From assembly GCA_008933995.1 (NCBI GenBank), contig WARS01000029.1, forward strand, positions 20,057,511-20,121,510: 64,000 nucleotides of DNA, given 5' to 3'. A model generated the notes under the pieces. The model saw only the letters and a list, made by a program, of their open reading frames with translations, was not told the origin of the DNA and made no database searches. A program made the translations under genes and the position numbers. Source of the stretch: Datnioides undecimradiatus (lineage: Eukaryota > Chordata > Actinopteri > Lobotiformes > Datnioididae). Of the stretch, positions 61,401 through 64,000 are shown in pieces; positions within the stretch are counted from its first letter, which is position 1; each line of letters begins with the position of its first letter.

Positions 61401-63994
61401 CTCCCTCCTCAGAGCGCCTCTCTGTCTATTATTGGCAGGAAGCCGTGACAGGGAAGGCTACTCAGCCAGCGGGGAAAGGAGGTTAAACATGGTTTGGTGA
61501 GGAATGTGAGAGAACAGCCGTGTTCATTTGTACATTCACCAGCCGGCCTGCCAGCCTTCCAGTAGACCATCCAGACCTCTGAGTGCCTGGACAAGGGGCG
61601 CCTTTGTCCCCCATCTGCCGGCTACACCCTGCCCTGCTCCTGCCCCCCATCTTACCCTTCTCTTCATCCTGTTGCACCTCCTCTGCCTCCCTCTTTTCAC
61701 TGGCGGGCCCTCGCCCCAGAATAGCACAGCAGGTCCCCTCTGAAAATAGAGCTGGTGATGGTGGCAGGGTCAAGCTCTCTCCTCTTTCTACTTTGTATCT
61801 CTCTCGCTCTCATTTTCTCTCTCTCTCACACAGAATCGCTCTTTTGTTTCAGAGTTTTTATTCAGAGAAACTAATTAGCCGATAAAAACAACAAAAGCGT
61901 TCAGATTTCAAACTAGAAATCCAAAATTTTATTAAAGTTTATATCACAGATGTATCAAATGTACAAGCTTCTCGTCAGCTCCTGGACTTAGTGTCTTGTT
62001 TACCATCTAGGCTGGGTCTAAAACGCCCACTGAAGCTAAATTCATCCAGTCATGTGGTCCAGCTTTAATCTCCAGTGGATTCATACTGTGAGGTATTCCC
62101 TCTGAAGCGTAAAATAAGGCAGGTTAGCTACAAAGAAAACCTTATTCTTGGACAAATAGCTGGATGCCCATAATTTGACAAATGTGCCTTTAATCCCACA
62201 AATCTAGGTCGGTTGTGCGCCAACTCTGTCTTTCTTTCTTCCCTTGCCACAGAGATTATTTAGACATGAAAAATGAGCAAAGGCACTCTTTCCATCAGCA
62301 CAGGGCATTAAGAATGTATCAGATGCATGGGCACATTGTTATTTGTTGCCATTACGGGGATTAAAGTCAGCACATCGATCGTCTCTTTAACCTGCATTTG
62401 CAAGATGTGAACACTGACAACCTTTTAAGTTGGCATGGCAAACATGTTGGCAAACACTCACCTGTTTACACATCCAGCTGATAAGAAGTAATCTTAACAT
62501 TTAAATGTAGATGTGTTTCAGACCATCTGATAAATGTAAATCCAATATTTGTATCCTTTTTGCTCCGTTTTGGTCTCCACCAACCCCTGAGGGAACTATC
62601 TGACTCTTTACCAAAACAGTAAAGTTGCAGAACAATGTCAAGCTAGAAAACAATGAGCTAATAGACACCAAAAAGGGCAACCACAGTATATGATAATGTT
62701 TCTAATCATAAATCATAATTTGGGCTACACGTTACAAGTCATTTTGTTCATGAGTAATGTAAAATATTGACTTTAGCAGCTTTAAATGTTATAAGATTAA
62801 TCTTGTTGTACATGTGCAATGCCATTAGACATTCTTAGTTGATAACCCAGCCACAGAAAAGCTCTTGTCGGGCGAGCGACCTGTTGAAAAGCACCTTAAA
62901 CATAAAGCCACAGCTCAGTCCTGTAGACTAAACAATGGCTGTCACTCCCGCGTAGAACCCTAGACCCTGAAATTTCATGTACTAGACATCTAGTTAGGCG
63001 AGAAGTGCCCACAAGGTTCAGTCCAAGTGGATATTTTTCAACTTGAATAATGACTGAGTAACTCTAGCTCAGCCCTTCAGCAGTTGGTGTATCTAGACAG
63101 ACGTTTCCCTGCTTATAGACCAGTGTTTTTCCTGGAGCTGCAGCTAAAGACATTCCACTTCAATTTTCCTGGTTTTTGATTGAATGAAGCCCACTTTTAG
63201 CAGCCAAAGGGGCCTCATGGAAACTCTTCGAGAACAATCGAATTTTTGATATCGGCGCCATTTCAGCAGCCAGTTTCTTTTCAGCTGTTAATTATCTCAA
63301 TGGCTGTCTAGGTTTACATGTATGTACTGTAACTTTATTATATAGTGCTCGAGTGTTTATGGAGCATTGCCTGCTGAATGTATCTCTGCCAGTGGATTAC
63401 TGGGTTGCATGTAGACCTAATCACTTGATGATGTGCCGTGAAGGTGTAGCGCTTTCCTGAGAGACTGCAAATTATGGTTCATGCACACTTTGGGTTTGGT
63501 TTTAAGTCTTCTCACTCCTGTCTGTCTTAACTGGACATCTGAGCAGTTGCTTGTAATCACGGGAATGAAGCGATTACAGTGAGTCTCAAAGCTTGCAACA
63601 GGTGGTGGCCATTTGTTCCTGAGAGTAACTCAAAAATTGCTCTCTAAATATTTTTCTTGCCACTGAATTTGGCAGTAAAAATGTTTAAACTTTTCCACAA
63701 AGTGTCAACCAAAGAAACATTAAAATCCACAATGCGACTGCGCCCCTTTTAATCAGTTTTTCTCTTGCGCTGTTATTTCCTCTGTAGATGGTCCTGACCT
63801 GCCCAACGCCGTCAGCTCCCCTCCCTCCAGCCCAAACCCGGCCAAGAAGAGCAGCTCCATCAACTGGTCCTTCCCAGACAAGATAAAGTCCCCACGCACC
63901 GTGAGGAAGATCTCCATGAAGATGAAGAAGCTCCCAGAGCTCAGTCGGAAACTCAGTGTTAAGGGGACCCCGAGCAGCAGTAACAACAACAACG
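42370..63994 (+). CDS. syde2: SYDE2-like Rho GTPase-activating protein, 5' part of gene (four exons; 3' end beyond the window)
   Basis: Joining 42370-44446, 53215-53516, 54137-54539 and 63788-63994 keeps one frame (junction phases 1, 0, 1) and gives about 996 residues. SYDE proteins are homologues of C. elegans SYD-1 and activate GTP hydrolysis by Rho-family GTPases. The worm protein acts in presynapse assembly. The part seen is the disordered regulatory half: a MADPLRRTL start, an acidic [13 protein letters not shown] block (about 331-343), a helical [19 protein letters not shown] segment (about 379-397), [19 protein letters not shown] (about 622-640), [20 protein letters not shown] (about 722-741), [13 protein letters not shown] (about 820-832) and [17 protein letters not shown] (about 952-968). 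The C2 and RhoGAP domains would lie to the right of position 64000. SYDE2 is preferred to SYDE1 by the linkage to c1orf52. The N-terminal half seems longer than in mammals as I recall them. Confidence 0.9.
45804..45850. repeat. (GT)n microsatellite, interrupted
   Basis: Two TG tracts (45804-45830 and 45836-45850) are separated by TTCTG. The tract generates long artefactual frames on both strands, including a 222-codon minus-strand one. Confidence 0.9.
46040..46385. promoter_or_regulatory. candidate intronic enhancer (octamer, MEF2 and homeodomain motifs)
   Basis: This stretch is repeat-free. It carries a perfect POU octamer ATGCAAAT (46220-46227), a perfect MEF2 consensus CTAAAAATAG (46249-46258), the palindrome TTAATTAA (46329-46336) and TAATTA (46373-46378), plus a CAGCTAAT segment. 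Two sites match their full consensus without mismatch, 21 bases apart. The style and position, in the first long intron of a neuronal gene, resemble vertebrate conserved non-coding elements, but conservation was not tested. Confidence 0.35.
46723..46744. repeat. (CTT)n/T-rich simple repeat
   Basis: CTT units followed by a T run are visible directly. They produce the long minus-strand frame at 46630-46959. Confidence 0.8.
47213..47236. repeat. (AAAC)n simple repeat
   Basis: About five AAAC units lie 40 bases before a repeat-element fragment. Confidence 0.85.
47279..47321 (+). mobile_element. right-end fragment of the AGCTTAGC inverted-repeat element
   Basis: CCATGCTAGCTGTTTTCAG followed by GTGCTACGCTAAGCTAAC matches the right terminus of the family (GCTAGCTG, then TGCTAAGCTAAGC). 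Only about 43 bases are recognisable. Confidence 0.45.
49292..49556 (+). repeat. decayed percomorph interspersed repeat (GCTGCAGCTAATG type)
   Basis: Block order GCTGCAGCTAATG, AAAAAGTCAGAATATTGTGA, CTAAAGCCCAAGATGAGGTC, TCTTAAGTTTACTATGAC, GATTAGCCAGCTAATCA matches a repeat I know from many percomorph genomes (consensus with GAAAATAGTGAAAAATG, CCCAAGGTGACGTCTTC, TCAGTTTACTATCAT). Diverged, with no ORF. Confidence 0.5.
52360..52400. repeat. (CA)n microsatellite, 20 units
   Basis: 41 bases of perfect CA alternation in syde2 intron 1. Confidence 0.95.
52820..52844 (+). other. G-quadruplex-forming motif in syde2 intron 1
   Basis: Four G runs (52820-52823, 52829-52836, 52838-52840 and 52842-52844) separated by loops of 5, 1 and 1 bases, on the sense strand 370 bases before exon 2. 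This fits the usual G3+ / loop 1-7 rule. Confidence 0.7.
53215..53516 (+). CDS. syde2: syde2 coding exon 2
   Basis: Acceptor CCATCAG|CGTTCA after a pyrimidine-rich tract, entered in phase 1 (residue 693, A-FIENV). Encodes [20 protein letters not shown] and ELQGMLG, SYDE-typical, then a proline-rich [10 protein letters not shown] segment that could bind SH3 domains. Donor CCTCAG|GTTCGG, phase 0. Confidence 0.85.
53623..53935 (+). mobile_element. full-length MITE-like element with 19-bp terminal inverted repeats in syde2 intron 2
   Basis: The left end TAACTTAGCTTAGCGTAAA (53623-53641) pairs with the right end TTTATGCTAAGCTAAGCTA (53917-53935) at 17 of 19 positions. The 313-bp element has no coding capacity. 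This is the best preserved of five recognisable copies (13824, 18322, 23376, 47279, 53623). It occupies half of the short intron 2. Confidence 0.65.
54137..54539 (+). CDS. syde2: syde2 coding exon 3
   Basis: Acceptor CGTTTAG|ATTAGC, phase 0. Starts [10 protein letters not shown] and contains [18 protein letters not shown] (about 817-834), a signature of the SYDE family, then a basic Pro/Gly-rich low-complexity stretch. Donor CCACAG|GTAAGG, phase 1. A stretch of two to five G runs near 54511-54517 and CpG richness make this exon GC-rich compared with its introns. Confidence 0.88.
58494..58575 (+). repeat. fragment of GCTGCAACTAA repeat with short (GATA)n
   Basis: TTAAGGCTGCAACTAAAAGC followed by TATTTTCATTTCATTT resembles the left end of the repeat also seen at 49292. 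It runs into imperfect AGATAGATA units. Confidence 0.4.
62185..62410. promoter_or_regulatory. candidate enhancer-like element in syde2 intron 3
   Basis: Carries TAATCCC (62191-62197) and the reverse GGGATTA (62357-62363), both OTX/PITX/CRX-type cores, with CATTGTT and TTTGTTG SOX-like words between them. Repeat-free. Function is inferred from motifs only. Confidence 0.2.
63788..63994 (+). CDS. syde2: syde2 coding exon 4, reaching the window edge
   Basis: Acceptor CTCTGTAG|ATGGTC, phase 1. Encodes residues about 928-996, including [32 protein letters not shown] and [17 protein letters not shown], a basic serine/proline stretch strongly typical of SYDE2, then an asparagine run. A GTCAGT donor at 63995-64000 probably ends the exon at 63994, but the window stops there and the frame is also open to the edge. 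Confidence 0.88.
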
Positions 63995-64000
63995 GTCAGT

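Larger units (their letters stand above)
54540..63787 (+). other. syde2: syde2 intron 3 (9.2 kb)
   Basis: GT at 54540 and AG at 63786-63787. No other gene is supported on either strand. Contents: short GT/CA runs (near 56641-56659, 59829-59842 and 60521-60534), a fragment of a TTAAGGCTGCAACTAA-type repeat followed by GATA repeats (about 58494-58575), and an enhancer-like stretch at 62185-62410. Minus- and plus-strand frames of 80-160 codons here have no splice context. Confidence 0.75.

Overview
The window looks like ordinary nuclear DNA from a teleost fish, most likely a percomorph. It has spliced vertebrate genes with GT/AG introns, many CA/GT microsatellites, CpG-rich promoters, and degenerate interspersed repeats of types I know from percomorph genomes. 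There are no operons, phage, CRISPR arrays or bacterial features.

Two protein-coding genes can be reconstructed with confidence, both on the plus strand and head to tail. The first is the homologue of human C1orf52 (UPF0690 family), with three coding exons between 30996 and 32798 encoding 221 residues. The second is syde2, a synapse-defective-1-like Rho GTPase-activating protein. Its ATG is at 42370. A giant first coding exon and three further exons (53215-53516, 54137-54539, 63788-about 63994) are present, and the gene runs off the right edge before its C2 and RhoGAP domains. The reading phases match across every junction. C1orf52 and SYDE2 are also neighbours in the same relative orientation in human (1p22), which supports both names.

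Layout: 1-30.7 kb is mainly non-coding. It holds a probable minus-strand first exon near 7.3-7.9 kb, a weak minus-strand candidate for a small membrane protein at 9.1-9.6 kb, several repeat copies and some enhancer-like clusters of transcription-factor motifs. 30.75-34.15 kb is c1orf52 with its CpG-rich promoter and 3' UTR. 34.15-42.0 kb is intergenic, with a long GT microsatellite and an AT-rich block that ends abruptly at the syde2 CpG-rich promoter. 42.0-64.0 kb is syde2, with introns of 8.8, 0.6 and 9.2 kb. Intron 1 holds the most convincing enhancer candidate.

The two genes are not obviously linked in function. C1orf52 is a small acidic/basic protein of unknown role, and SYDE2 regulates Rho GTPases. 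I found no clear new biological system. The items most worth a second look are the intronic POU/MEF2/homeodomain element, a strong-context upstream ORF in the syde2 leader, an in-frame intron-retention form of syde2, and the unassigned minus-strand exon(s) at 7-9.6 kb.
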